Of a stretch of DNA of 64,000 nt, positions 44,480-55,600 are shown piece after piece (positions within the stretch are counted from its first letter, which is position 1; the number at the start of each line of letters is the position of its first letter). The stretch covers positions 10,730,013 through 10,794,012 of the forward strand of contig CM042565.1 of NCBI GenBank assembly GCA_023630585.1, in the 5' to 3' direction. The DNA is from Cranoglanis bouderius (taxonomy: Eukaryota > Chordata > Actinopteri > Siluriformes > Cranoglanididae). The notes beneath the pieces were generated by a model. It was not told the DNA's origin. It worked only from the letters and a program-made list of their open reading frames with translations, and searched no databases. Position numbers and translations under genes: made by a program.

Positions 44480-44710
44480 ATGAAAAATAATATTAACAAA
44501 ATAACCAAAGTAGTGGGCCTAATTGGCGAAGAAAATACAGCATGTGTGAACAGACCAGCCTACAAATCCCAACTGTCTACAAATAACTTCCGGGTTTGAA
44601 CGATTCAAAAGTCGTTGATTGGTGGCGCGTGGAGCGCGGAAGCGGGGTTTAGGGTTTGTTTATATGCACGGCAGCTAGCGGTAATTTAACAAATTTTGGG
44701 CTTGTGAGAT
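44480..44710 (+). promoter_or_regulatory. rpain promoter region
   Basis: Directly upstream of the rpain ATG. An ETS-type site ACTTCCGGG lies at 44,586-44,594 and an inverted CCAAT box (GATTGGT) at 44,617-44,623. Both stand in a CpG-rich patch (ggtggcgcgtggagcgcgga). No clear TATA box. These are typical of a housekeeping promoter; use of the sites is inferred. Confidence 0.55.
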
Positions 44711-47700
44711 ATGGACCCGTTACAAAGGCACAGGTCTCTGTATAAGGGCACAACTCCACCATGGAAGGAAACATACAGAAAGGTAACTTTATGTAATACC
44801 TCTGTATGCTAAGTAAAGTAATAACTTTAGCTGTGGAGCTAAACAACACAGGCAACTCGCTAGATACCAATTGGCGTCATGTTTCTTATATAGTTATACT
44901 AAATAGGCTGTGAAATAATGGGGTTACCCGTAGTAGTGCATGATATGGCCACCTGGGTTTTTGCGTAGATTTAATAAAGCATTTAATGCATTTATTTCCA
45001 GACCTGTAAAAAGATGGTGATTCAGGAAATGTTTTGAAAAGTATGGATGTTTGGTTTGTCTTTAGACATTGTCATGTTCATTGCATTAACTCCTCTTGAT
45101 GCAAATAATAACCCAAGTTTTCCTTTCTCATGATTAAGTTCCTTCAAGTACCTTGAAAATGAGGGAACATCTAAAAAAAAAAAAAAAAAAAGAAGTCGGA
45201 GAAATAGTAAAATAAAAGTTAAATCCGAAATAATTATGAAGAATTCTCGAAAAGGTCTTTATTTTTTACAATTTAAAAGCAAGAACATTGAGTTACTGAC
45301 AACTAAGTGTTGGTTTCATCACTTCCTGTTTGCTCTTGATGTTTGGGTTTAAATAACGGCGTTTGAATAATAGCTAGTCTTAATATAAACATTCTGCTCT
45401 CTCCTTAGCGTTGTGTGGAAAGGTTGAAGAACAGCCGCTCGAGGTTATTGGAGAAGTACCGTCAGATGGGAGACACCACAAAGAGCTCTCTGCTCGTCCA
45501 GGAAGTGATGGAGGTGGAGTGGAGCGCCTTGCAGTCGGCCAACCAAAGACTGCCTTCGTTGTGGAAGAAAGACGGCATCAGTGATGTACAGGTATTTCAA
45601 ATCAGGCATAGACACCTGAACTTTTTTTTGTTTTTGTGTTGGAATGTACAATTTTAAAAAATTTTTTCCCCTTCCGCTTGATTTGACAGATGTACAGAGA
45701 TATGCAGGAACATGATGAACTGGCTGTTCTAGAGGAAATCCAACAGGAACTCATATCTGAAGGTTACCATCAATATCTGTTGTAAATCTTCTACACGTAC
45801 AGTCAGGTCCATAAGTATTTGGACAGTGACACAATTTTAGTAACTTTGACTCTGTACACCAACACACTGGATTCGAAATGAAGCAATCAGGATGTGATTA
45901 AAGTGCAGACTTTCAGCTTTAATTCAAGGGGTTTTAAAAAAATATATATTACATTAACCATTTAGGAATTACAGAAATTTTTTTGGAGTCCCTCCATTTT
46001 CATGAAGATTGTCTCGCTGTCCGAATACTTATGGACCTGACTGTATTTATTTATTTTCTATGCACATGGCATCTTAAAGAAGCATTGCACTGTTTTTCAA
46101 CTTGGTGTCTATACATACTACGCATCTGTAGTGTATATGTGATTATTCCAAGGGCAGTTATGGAATTCTGTCAATAAATGTTTCAAATACATTACTATAC
46201 AGGGGTGGACAAATCATATATTCATAAGCTAGCGCATCGGGCAAGTGAAAGCTCCAGTCCCATGGTATTTTTGCCCAGAAGCCCCATCAACAAGGCTAAA
46301 ATAAGGCACTAGTGTAACTGAACATATTTTGATGATATGATAAGCCAATTATGCCCATTAATACAAACAATGGGAAAAGATGGGTGACTTTATATAGCTG
46401 TAGTCTCTTGGTACGTTATCCCATCACACACAAAGATGACCTTTGAGTTTGGATAGGTGACTTTGTATTGTGCTACCATTAGATTAATTTTTTTTTTATG
46501 CTGCATTGTACTGTAGTCTGCTCAGTTTTGTCACTGTTCCCACATTCCTTTCTTTTGTGATAGGAGGTTTTCTTTCCCTTATATTAACATCCATATGATA
46601 ACCTGCTTGTCCAACTCTGATAAAGAACTGGTACGTAATCAGTTTGTTCTCTGATAATAACACTAAAGAATAATTCCCAAAGGTTTTTTTGTCTGTAGTA
46701 ATCACACATACACTACAGTTGTGGTAGATGGGGATTAGTTTAAAAAAAAAAAATGGAGCTGGTGTATTTGTTTAACATACAAGAATCACCTTTTTTAAAA
46801 TTTATTTATTTATTTTATTTTATTTTATTTTTTTAAAGAGCTTTCTATCATTGAGGAATACCACAAAAGCCAGCAGTATGAAGAAAAGTACTTTGACTCT
46901 GTTGTGGATGGAATGGAGGAAGCTGGAAAGCTCATCTGCCCCGTATGTCATGCGTAAGTGGAATGAATAAACAAGCTTTTTGAAGCTTCTTGTGTGGTTG
47001 TTAGTAGTCATAATGCTGCATCTGCTTATGGTACTTTCTGTATTACAGGAATAACCTCACAGTGCACAGCCATTTTACATCATGTCCATGTGGCCTTTAT
47101 ATCAACACAGTGGTGAGCCAAAGGAGCACACGGGCATCTCTCTGAATGCGAATAACAATGAGATGATGAATTGAGCATAAAAAAAAGTTGACAAAAGTCC
47201 TACAAGACTATATAATTGTGGATTCTTAGAATATATCCTAGGTTATCTTTATATATCTGTGTATTTGTATAGACATTGTATATTATTCATGGATAATCGG
47301 GGTACTGTTGTGTATATACAATGTACATATCTCTTACATATATTTATGACTAATATTTGCATATATTATACAACCCCAATTCCAAAAAAGTTGGGATGCT
47401 GTGTGAAATGTAAAGAAAAAACAAAATGCAATGATTTGCAAATCTCATAAACCCATTACTTGTTCACAATAGAACATAGAAAACATATCAAATGTTTAAA
47501 CTGAGGAAATGAACCAAGACAAAAAATAAGGTAATTTTAAATTTGATGGCCGCAACACGTCTCAAAAAAGTTGGGACGGGGGCAACAAAAGGCTGGAAAA
47601 GTAAGTGTTACTAAAAAGGAACAGCTGGAAGAACATTTTGCAACTAATTAGGTTAATTGGCAAAAGGTCAGTAACATGATTGGGTATAAAAAGAGTATCT

Positions 47701-49943
47701 TAGAGAGGCAGAGTCTCTCAGAAGTAAAGATGGGCAGAGGTTCATCAATCTGCGAAAAACTAAAAATCTGTCTACAAATTGTGGAACAATTTCAGAATAA
47801 TGTTCCTCAACGTAAAATTGCGAAGACTGAATATCTCATCATCTACAGTATATAATATCATCAAAAGATTCAGAGAACCTGGAGAGATCTCTGTGAGCAA
47901 GGGACAAGGGCGAAAATCAATATTGCATCTCCGTGATCTTCGGGCCCTCAAGCGGGACTGCACTAAAAACAGGCATGATTCTGTAATGGAAATCACTGCA
48001 TGGGCTCAAACACCTCCAGAATGCATCACCGTGCCTTCCACAAATGCAGGTTAAAGCTCTATCATGCAAAGAAGAAGCCATATGTGAACATGATCCAGAA
48101 ACGCCGCCGTCTTCTCTGGGCCAAAGCTCGTTTAAAATGGACTGAGGCAAAGTGGAAAACTGTTCTCTGGTCAGATGATTCGAAATTTGAAATTCTTTTT
48201 GGAAACCATGGACACCACATCCTCTGGACTAAAGAGGAGCGGGACCATCCGGCTTATCATCAGCACTCAGTTCAAAAGCCAGCATCTCTAATGGTATGGG
48301 GGTGCATTAGTGCCTATGGAATGGGCAGGTTGCACATATGGAAAGGCACCATCAATGCTGAAAGGTATATACAGGTTTTAGAGCAACATATGCTTCCATC
48401 CAGACGACATCTTTTTCAGGGAAGGCCTTGCATATTTCAGCAAGACAATGCTAAACCACATACTGCATCTATTACAACAACATGGCTTCGTAGTAGAAGA
48501 GTCTGGGTGCTGAACTGGTCTGCCTGCAGTCCAGAACTTTCACCAACTGAAAACTTTTGGCGCATCATGAAACGAAAAATACGACAAAGAAGACCCACGA
48601 CTGTTGAGCAGCTAGAATCCTGTATCAGACACGAATGGGACAACATTCCTCTACCAAAGCTCCAGCAACTGGTCTCCTCAGTTCCCAGACGTATACGGAC
48701 TGTTGTTAAAAGTAGAGGGGATGCTACACATGGCCCTGTCTCAATTTTTTTGAGACGTGTTGCTGCCATCAAATTCAAAATGACCTTATTTTCTCCTTAT
48801 AATTGTACATTTCCTCGATTTAAACATTTGATATGTTTTCTATGTTCTATTGTGAATAAGATATGGGTTTATGAGATTTGCAAATCATTGCATTCTGTTT
48901 TTATTTACAGTTTACACAGCGTCCCAACTTATTTGGAGTTGGAACAAATCCCACTATTGCCTAAAACGCACAATCCATTCAGGTGCTGTATGGATTGTGT
49001 GTTTTAGGCAGTAGTGGGATTTGTTCACTAGTCTGTATGTCAGAACCAATTTTAATGTTCTTACAGGGAAGAAATATAACAGCAGATGTGCTCCAGCATC
49101 TGCTTGAGTTGAGAGTCACAGAACATCTGGAATACTGCCTCCAGAACCCCATATTCTCAATAGCCTCTAATGTGGATGGAGCACCCAACCTTATGATGAG
49201 CTGCAAGGTAACATCACACTTATAAAAGTACACAATTATTTATTTTAAAATGCATGTAGGTTCAAATGTCTAGCACATTCAGCAGAAGGTCTTTCTCTAC
49301 TGCCCACAAAGTTGGTGACCAATTCAGTACCCAAGCTTCCAGTTGCTTTAAAAAGGAACATTTTAAAGCCAAGCACTTACAGTGCTTTTAAACAGTATTC
49401 AGATGATCAGACCTTATATAGCCAGGTGTGTGTCTTTCCAAATAAAATCCAATCAATTGAATTTGCCACAGGTGGACTCCACTCAAAGGGTAACATCTCA
49501 AAGATGATCCAGAGAGATGGGGAAAGGGTCTGAATACTTATATCAATGTGATATTTCAGGGGGTTTTTTTTTTCTTCTTTTTAATGAATTTGCAAAGTTA
49601 TCACAAATCTGGTTTTTGCTTTGTCATTATAGGGTATGGAGTGTAGATTGATGTGAAAAACAATGTAAAACATTTTAGCATAAGGCTGCAACATAAAATA
49701 TGGGGAGGAAATGAAGGGATCTGAATACCTTCTGAATTTACTGTATATGCTTGTGCCAGTTCTTGGGTTTGAAAATATAGTGTAGAGTTCTCTAGAAATT
49801 TTTTTATCAGACTAGTCTATTCTCTGGAAAATTTAATTTCCTCATAACATTGAATGATTCAGACCTTTGGAATAAATGCCGGTTATTAAACATCCATCTT
49901 ATCTAATCTACAGGTGTGTGATTATCTCACCATCGTTCTGTGA
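44711..49943 (+). CDS. rpain: RPA-interacting protein
   Basis: Coding exons 44711-44782, 45409-45591, 45690-45762, 46839-46953, 47049-47112, 49067-49207 and 49914-49943 give 678 bp, 225 aa, close to the human length as I recall it (219). RPAIN carries replication protein A into the nucleus through importin beta. The N-terminal MDPLQRHRSLYKGTTPPWKE and RCVERLKNSRSRLLEKYRQ match the conserved basic start. QEVMEVEWSALQ and ELAVLEEIQQELISEE cover the middle. The C-terminus is a cysteine motif: C143-P-V-C146, C160-P-C162, C193 and C215-K-V-C218. Exon 2 ends with about 15 residues (RLPSLWKKDGISDVQ) that look longer than in mammals. Exon 4's acceptor follows a TTTTA-rich tract. Intron 3 carries a MITE. 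Intron 5 carries a whole Tc1 and a long hairpin. Lies tail-to-tail with c1qbp. Confidence 0.95.
45798..46045. mobile_element. MITE with Tc1-like ends in rpain intron 3
   Basis: Inverted ends 'cagtcaggtccataagtatt' and 'aatacttatggacctgactg', flanked by TA. About 248 bp, no coding capacity. Confidence 0.9.
46046..46838. other. Remainder of rpain intron 3
   Basis: No recognised feature apart from AT-rich and A/T homopolymer runs (46,740, 46,796-46,835). Confidence 0.5.
47369..48942 (+). mobile_element. Tc1/mariner element with long transposase reading frame, in rpain intron 5 (family T6)
   Basis: Ends 'ccccaattccaaaaaagttg' and 'caacttatttggagttggaa' are inverted repeats followed inward by 'ggatgctgtgt' and 'acacagcgtcc'. 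In sense with rpain it encodes a transposase in two frames. The N-terminal part is near 47,779-48,050. The catalytic part begins at about 48,000 and stays open to beyond the element. The catalytic triad is visible: VLWSDDSKFEIL, CIFQQDNAKPHTA and SPELSPTENFW, with 34 residues between the second Asp and the Glu (DD34E). At least one frameshift separates the DNA-binding and catalytic halves. It is the best preserved transposase in the window. Confidence 0.93.
48943..49025 (+). other. Long imperfect palindrome (hairpin) in rpain intron 5
   Basis: Arm 1 (48,943-48,978, starting aacaaatcccactattgcc) pairs with arm 2 (48,990-49,025, ending tagtgggatttgtt) across an 11-base loop (tcaggtgctgt). Of 36 pairs, 34 are Watson-Crick and the two exceptions read as G-U pairs in RNA of the rpain strand. 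It lies between the end of the Tc1 element and the exon 6 acceptor, 41 bp upstream of the exon. Confidence 0.9.
49340..49745 (+). mobile_element. Decayed Tc1-type fragment in rpain intron 6
   Basis: 'acagtattcagatgatcaga' near the left and 'ggatctgaataccttctgaa' with 'tttactgtat' at the right recall a fish Tc1 terminal repeat (the usual 'ctgaatactttctgaatgcactgta'). No transposase remains. Confidence 0.6.
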
Positions 49944-49998
49944 GTGACTCCAGTACAAGGGCCATTGTTTTTCATTGTTTTGTATTTTATTTCTGTGA

Positions 49999-50004
49999 AA
50001 TAAA
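49999..50004 (+). terminator. Polyadenylation signal AATAAA of rpain
   Basis: AATAAA 56 bp after the rpain stop codon, followed by a T-rich stretch. A short 3' UTR is expected. Confidence 0.7.
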
Positions 50005-50799
50005 GAGATTACTTATTTAACTTTACACACTTTCTCTTAATGTGCTGCTATTTGTGGTTAGTGGTGAATCTTTAATGGGGAAAAAAATTGTTTGATGGTG
50101 ACAACCTTAAACCTGTAACCCTGCACTGAGAATTTAATGTGGTGTAGTGTTCGGTTGTTGTGGATTAAAGGATATGTCCTGAATGCTACATTGGTCCACA
50201 GATGAATCTAGTTTTTATAGCATGGATCATGACTGAGGGCCTTGTGTTTAATTTTAACACTATGGCATGCCAGTGGGCTATATGTTCTGGCACTACGTAT
50301 TAGCCTGAAATTTATGGCTTTAAATGGGCCTTTAAGGATGTACTTGATCTAAATTTTCTGAAAAGTTGAGGGGGGTTGTTTCAGTTTGAGTGTCAGGTAT
50401 CAGAACATGATTACCTTGCAGTTCATTCAAAATTAATCACTGGGAAACAAATTCACACAAGTTTGATGATTTTATTTTGAGGACATGGAGGATATGATGG
50501 AACGGTGTCGATAGAATAAGGATCTGTTTAATTTGACAAACATTTCCAAATCTTAGAACTTTTCCTTAATGTTTCCCTGACACAAATTAAGCCCAGTGCT
50601 GGACTGAAAGTTTCTAACTGTGCGTCCCACTCTTCAATATGTCAAGTCCCATAAATTAACAGCTCAGCAAGACCATATACTACACTTAATTTATTTCAAA
50701 ATAAAAAATAGAGTATAAAACTTTTATACTAGGTCTTTGTTTCTGTATATTAGTATTTCCTATTAGCTGGACAGGAGAAGACTGCACACAATTGGATCA
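50005..50799. other. Convergent 3' ends of rpain and c1qbp
   Basis: No gene. For c1qbp (minus), AATAAA reads at 50,695-50,690 and at 50,477-50,472. The first gives a 3' UTR of roughly 130 bp. Confidence 0.55.
50690..50695 (-). terminator. Candidate polyadenylation signal AATAAA of c1qbp
   Basis: tttatt on the plus strand about 105 bp downstream of the c1qbp stop codon. Confidence 0.55.
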
Positions 50800-53700
50800 T
50801 CACTGGCATTTGATGAAACCGTTGAGGTCCTCCAGGAACTTGATGTACTCCTGATGCTCCAGTGCTGTGCTCAGCTCAATCAACTCATCTGCAAAGGTGT
50901 TGTCAACACCACGATCAGCCAAGAAGTCCATTAAATGGTCATAAAGAGCCTGTGGAGATGTTAAAGATTAACAGCCATGAGCAGACGAAAGAGCAATTCT
51001 GCCGCTATTATTTTTTTCATTACTAATGTCAATGAAACAATTTCAGGGAGGTTTAGGCAAATTATAGAGTTCCTAGCACAGGTAAAGCATACCTTTATAG
51101 TTTTGTGACCTACTGATGATTAAGTACAAGTTAAAGCTCTTAGAATAAAGTCACAATCAGTTTGTATTAAAATGTCCCTATTGTCAGGAAATAGCATGTC
51201 TGAAGTCCACAGAGCCATCCGTGGCTTTGAGACAAGGGAGCAAATTTTGTCGTGCTTAAAAAAAAAAAAAGCCGTCTGTGAGATCATGTATGTGGAGGAG
51301 TGCAGACAGCACTTTCCTCCAAGTGCGTTATGCTGCCCTGTGCACCAGGAGTAACGGATTGAAAACATGTAGCTGGCTGGTTTCATGTGTCTCGGAGGAT
51401 ACAAGTGTTAGTCTTTAACCTCCCTGGTTGTTAGTAGTCATATGATTAGGGGAATGATGGGTTGTAGGTGGGAATTTGCAGGTGACCAAACTGTGGAGAA
51501 AATAGGGGTGTAAAAAAATAAAAGGTGCATGTAGTATGCATGGAGCTATTACACTCAATAACAAACTAGGAGGAATGGACTGCAGAATCATCCATTTGAC
51601 CAGTAATGTGCACCATCTTAAAATGCCTAGAATGTTTTCTTTGAGCTCATATGATGGTATAGTCTTTTAAACAAAAAAAAAAAAAAAAAAAAAAGGCATG
51701 TCCCCTTCTCTCTGTAGTCTATGTTCCAGATTTTGTTAATTGATTTAGGTTTTAACTAATTTAATTAAACATTATTCTACTCTAGATAAGCACTCATACC
51801 CAGTCCAGAGAGTCTGTGTTGAGGGTGTAGCTCGTCTCCTTCCAGTCCTCGTCTCCTTCAGGCTGGAAACTGACTTCACGGATAGTGAAGATATCGCTCT
51901 CGTCCTCTCCTTCACCATGGCTGATCTGCTCAGAGTCAAACAGCTTAGGATGCGTTGTCCAATATCACTGAGCATAACATCACATGTTGGAAACCTTGCA
52001 GTGAGGGGTTACAAAAAGCAAATAATGAAACCAGAATTTCTAGAGGTTTACCTCATCCTCTGGAAAATGGCAGTCGAACACCAGGGAATTCTTCGCCCCC
52101 TGTTTATTCACCTCGATTACAAAGTTAGGTGTGGAGACGATGTCGGGCTAAAAACAGATAGGCAAAAACAAACGTTAGCATTGTAGCAACGCATTACAAT
52201 ATACATTATGAAATACAAAAAAAAAAAACTGAGGAGATGTAGCAGTTCGGAAAAAATAATGTTTAACCAAATCTAAAGTTAGCCATTAACTGCTTATGTC
52301 CTTAACCTTAAAGGGAAAGTTTGTACATTTTAGAAGCTTCTGCAAGGTAACTCACCATTACAGTTACAAAAATCACTTACAATCCTCTCCTTTGCCCCTA
52401 AATAACCCCCATGCTCATGTTGCCTGATTTTTTTTCCTCCCCAATTTGCACTGTCCAGTTTCAGAGAGCCTGTGCCCACTATTGCCTCAGATTCCTGTTC
52501 TTGACTGAGAAGCAGAACCTGATGGGCGTTTCTGCTGTTGTAGCCCAGCCACCTCAAGACTCAACATGTGCCACATTCTGGGATGCGTTTCTGCTCACCA
52601 TGTTTGTAAAGAGTGGTTATTTGATTTACTGTAGCCTTCCTGTATGATTTTATGCATTGCGCAGCTGCTACATTGCAGGGGGGCGCCAGAGCAATGGGGG
52701 CGAGCTGGCATTTGTGCCAGCACTTTTAAAACTACTGGGGCAGTGACCCAGCACTTCAGGCAATGACAGACAGGTCTGACTCGGTTAAAAAACCAATCAA
52801 ACTTCCAGTTCAGCTGGGGGGGGGTGGGACATTTCTCCTAAAGGGGATATCCTATGAGCTATAAAGGGCTAACCACACTTTGGTGCTCATTAATTGTGTG
52901 TTGAATCAGTATCGCTAACGTTTCGATATTTTAACTGACATATGCACATATTCTGAATCGGTTATGGGAACATTCCTCGAATGACATTCCTCAAATAAAG
53001 TAAGTAAAGCTTGCTGGAAATTTTTTTTAGTTAAAATTGACAGTTACTACAGTGGCAAACAGCTTATTGTGGAATATGAACATGTCTTTGATTTTAAAAA
53101 CATATTTTAGAATGAGACCTATCTAACTTTATTAGCTGTCTAATAATGCAAAATGACACATATAGGGTCAAAACAAACTCCTCTGACATTCATTAAAAAG
53201 TGTGTTGTGTCCTGTTATTGTATTATAATTAAACCCTGGCTCCATATAGCACTAAAAGCAAAATACATAGTTAGTCTGTATGTTTTTAGAGACAAATGAC
53301 ATGTACTACTTCTCTCAGACAAAAATTTTGCCCCACCACTTTTGGAGTAGTGGTGCCACCCCTGGCTGATTGGATAATTGCATGAATGAGCAGGTGCACG
53401 TGTTCCTAATAAAGTGTCCAGTGAGTATAGGTCTAGAACCACTGTCAAAAAGTGCATCTTTTACCACAGTACTGCACAAGTGCTTCTTACTAAAGCTTCA
53501 TTCGCTCTACACAGTGCTTCACAATCTGCAAGAAACCTCCCACAGACGTGCTTTAAATTCAGTCTGGATGGATAAAATCATCTGTTAGGTCCATAAATGT
53601 GAACGGAAGTGAGAGCAGGTTTTACCTCGTTGTCCTCAGCCTTCTGGCCCTGCTCTGGCTCTTCCTCCAGGTTTGGGGGAATGCTGTTGTTTACGTTGAA

Positions 53701-55188
53701 TGAGACAGTCACTCTGTGAAACAAATCGGGAAGCTCTAGTACAAGTCTCAACCCAACTATATAAATGATTCAAATGATTGTAATATTAGATCAGAATCTT
53801 TATCTTCAGGAGATTTGCTTCAAAAAGTAGAAGTATGGCATATAAGAACGTCATACAAATAGTTTAAAAATAAATAGAAAAAAAAATAATAAAAAAGGAA
53901 CGAGCTTGACAGACTTACTTCTCTCCAGAGAGGACGCGGGTAAGTTTTGCTTCAGTGCCATTCAGCTCAAGCTCCCATCCTCCAGACATCTTCGGGAGCG
54001 TCTTGCTTTTCTGGATCTTCTTCTCCTCTTTGATTTCATCTGAGAGAAATTCTACAAATGCTTTGTCACCTGTAAGACATTGGGATGTGATTTAAAAAAT
54101 AATATCAGATGGGATCGTTTACAAAAAATACAAACACAGAGAATGACGGCACAGTGGTGCAGTGAGCGGTGTTCCCGCCTCATAGCTCCAGGGTCCCTGA
54201 TCCTGAACTCGGGTTTATGTCTGCGTGGAGTTTCCGTTCATGTGGGTTTCCTCTGGGTTCCAAAAACAAGCCTGTAGATGGACTGGCTAAGATAAAATTC
54301 CTCTCAGTGTGAACGTATGTAGTGCCCTGTGATGGACTGGTGTCCCATCCAAGGTGTATTCCTGCCTCACACCCAGTGTTCCCAGGATAGACTCTGGATC
54401 CACCACAAAGCTGACCAGGGTGAAGCTGTTACTGAAGATGAACTAATGAATGAAAAGTGAATATATTCCTGAGTCGGGGGTGTCATCCCTGTTTGGACTT
54501 TCATCATTCTTCATTCAAGGTCACACCATGCAAAATGTGACGTCAAATCCGGAATACGTTTATATTTTAGGATACAATATCCATTTTAGAATATATTTTT
54601 TCTGTCAGCAACAGACTTCCATACATACTACTGTTACTAAGCAACGGTACATGTTACTCTGGTGTTCAACAAGTGACATTAAGGGACATGCTAAAAGTTA
54701 AGAGTATATTTCTGACGTCAGAAATTTTAACATTTATTTAGCGAGGAAATATTTAATGACAGCCGCCATTTTGTGGCAGTTAAACTGAAAAGTAGACGTA
54801 AAGCGCGCGCTGTTTACAGTTGTATCAACTTCATAAAGATGCTAGCATAACCGGCTAAACAGCTAGCTATGGATATGGTTAGTTATCTGACATGAAAAGT
54901 TATTTGGAGCGAATTAACTCCAACTTTACCTTCTGTATGAAGGCCTCCACAGCCGCAGGAAGGAAGAGTGTGTTTGGAAGCGAGCAGTTTGGCTCTGCGG
55001 TCGGACGCCGCGCCGTTGTTGCCGCACATCATCCATATCGAGCGTGTGAACGGCCGGGTCGTGGCCGAGGTCGGAGCGCACAGCACGGAGCTGACGAGCG
55101 GTTCAGCGCCACGGCACACAGACGCACTCGGGGCCTTGTTGGTAAGGCGAGCCGCGATGCTAACAGCGCGTGTTAAAGATTTCAGCAT
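50800..55188 (-). CDS. c1qbp: Complement C1q-binding protein, mitochondrial (p32/gC1qR)
   Basis: Coding exons, 5' to 3': 55188-54930, 54069-53919, 53713-53626, 52147-52052, 51925-51800 and 50949-50800. They total 870 bp, 289 aa (human 282), all phases agreeing. p32 is a doughnut-shaped trimer of the mitochondrial matrix that supports mitochondrial translation, with extra-mitochondrial partners such as C1q. The first ~75 residues are basic and Ser/Ala-rich (MLKSLTRAVSIAARLTNK), as for a targeting peptide, and end near CGCGGLHTEG as in mammals. The MAM33 fold follows: DKAFVEFLSDEIKEEKKIQ, KMSGGWELELNGTEAKL, VTVSFNVNNSIPP, STPNFVIEV, ESDIFTIREVSFQ, NTDSLDWALYDHLMDFLADR, ELSTALEHQEYIKFLEDL. Shares a 412-bp head-to-head spacer with znhit3 and is tail-to-tail with rpain. 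Confidence 0.96.
51160..51500 (+). repeat. Dispersed repeat in c1qbp intron 5
   Basis: 'agcactttcctccaagtgcg', 'aacatgtagctggctggttt', 'tgttagtctttaacctccct' and 'agtcatatgattaggggaat' form a body I associate with a common fish interspersed repeat. Ends are not resolved. Confidence 0.5.
52440..53425 (-). mobile_element. Tc1 family T1 fragment interrupted by another insertion
   Basis: 52,440-52,675 matches the interior of T1 (gtccagtttcagagagcctg, gctgttgtagcccagccacc). The family terminus resumes at 53,365 ('ctgattggataattgcatga' to 'aataaagtgtccagtgagta'). The two parts are adjacent in other T1 copies, so 52,676-53,364 was inserted later. Confidence 0.85.
52676..53364. mobile_element. Nested insertion with hAT-like terminal repeats
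   Basis: 689 bp bounded by 'caggggggcgcca' and 'tggtgccacccctg'. These are imperfect inverted repeats of the CAGGGG type used by hAT elements. No transposase. I could not see a clean 8-bp target duplication at the borders, so the superfamily is inferred. Confidence 0.55.
54150..54450 (+). mobile_element. tRNA-derived SINE in c1qbp intron 1
   Basis: Head 'cggcacagtggtgcagtgag', body 'gtgtcccatccaaggtgtat', tail 'gttactgaagatgaactaat' followed by gaatgaa. A reversed tail fragment of the same family is at 33,478-33,570. Confidence 0.7.
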
Positions 55189-55600
55189 GACTGCTCTTCT
55201 TCTTCTGCTCTGATCTGATCTAATCTGATCTTCCCTCTTCTCTCCTCACCGGCTACCAAGACGCACAGAACGCGCTAGGAACACGTGCAGAAGGACACGA
55301 TGACCTCACATATGAACTCTGCACCGGATGGAGTTCCTGCCACTGAGACCGAACAGTTGCGTCCCAAATCTGAACTACTGAAAACAAAGTGCACTAGAGA
55401 GGTCGTTAGTTTATACCTAATGTAGTGTGCCTATACAGGGAGAAAGACTGCATTTACTACTGAATGAGAGGAACCTTATGGGCGGACGCGTGTTTGTTTT
55501 CACTGTTTCAGCGGTACTCTTTTTGTGAAACTCCGTTTTATTACATATTTCGTCGATTTTTATGTTAAATACTGAACGTGATTGGTTTGTTTGAGCAGTC
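55189..55600. promoter_or_regulatory. Bidirectional promoter between c1qbp and znhit3
   Basis: 412 bp separate the two start codons. Visible sites: an E-box CACGTG at 55,282-55,287, a GC box GGGCGG at 55,480-55,485 followed by gacgcg, and an inverted CCAAT box (GATTGG) at 55,580-55,585, close to the znhit3 ATG. CpG density extends into c1qbp exon 1. A shared promoter is inferred from geometry and composition. Confidence 0.7.

Noticed and set aside
48000..49007. 335-codon frame as a host gene
   Set aside because: It is the catalytic half of a Tc1 transposase inside inverted ends. Its last codons run out of the element into the hairpin.
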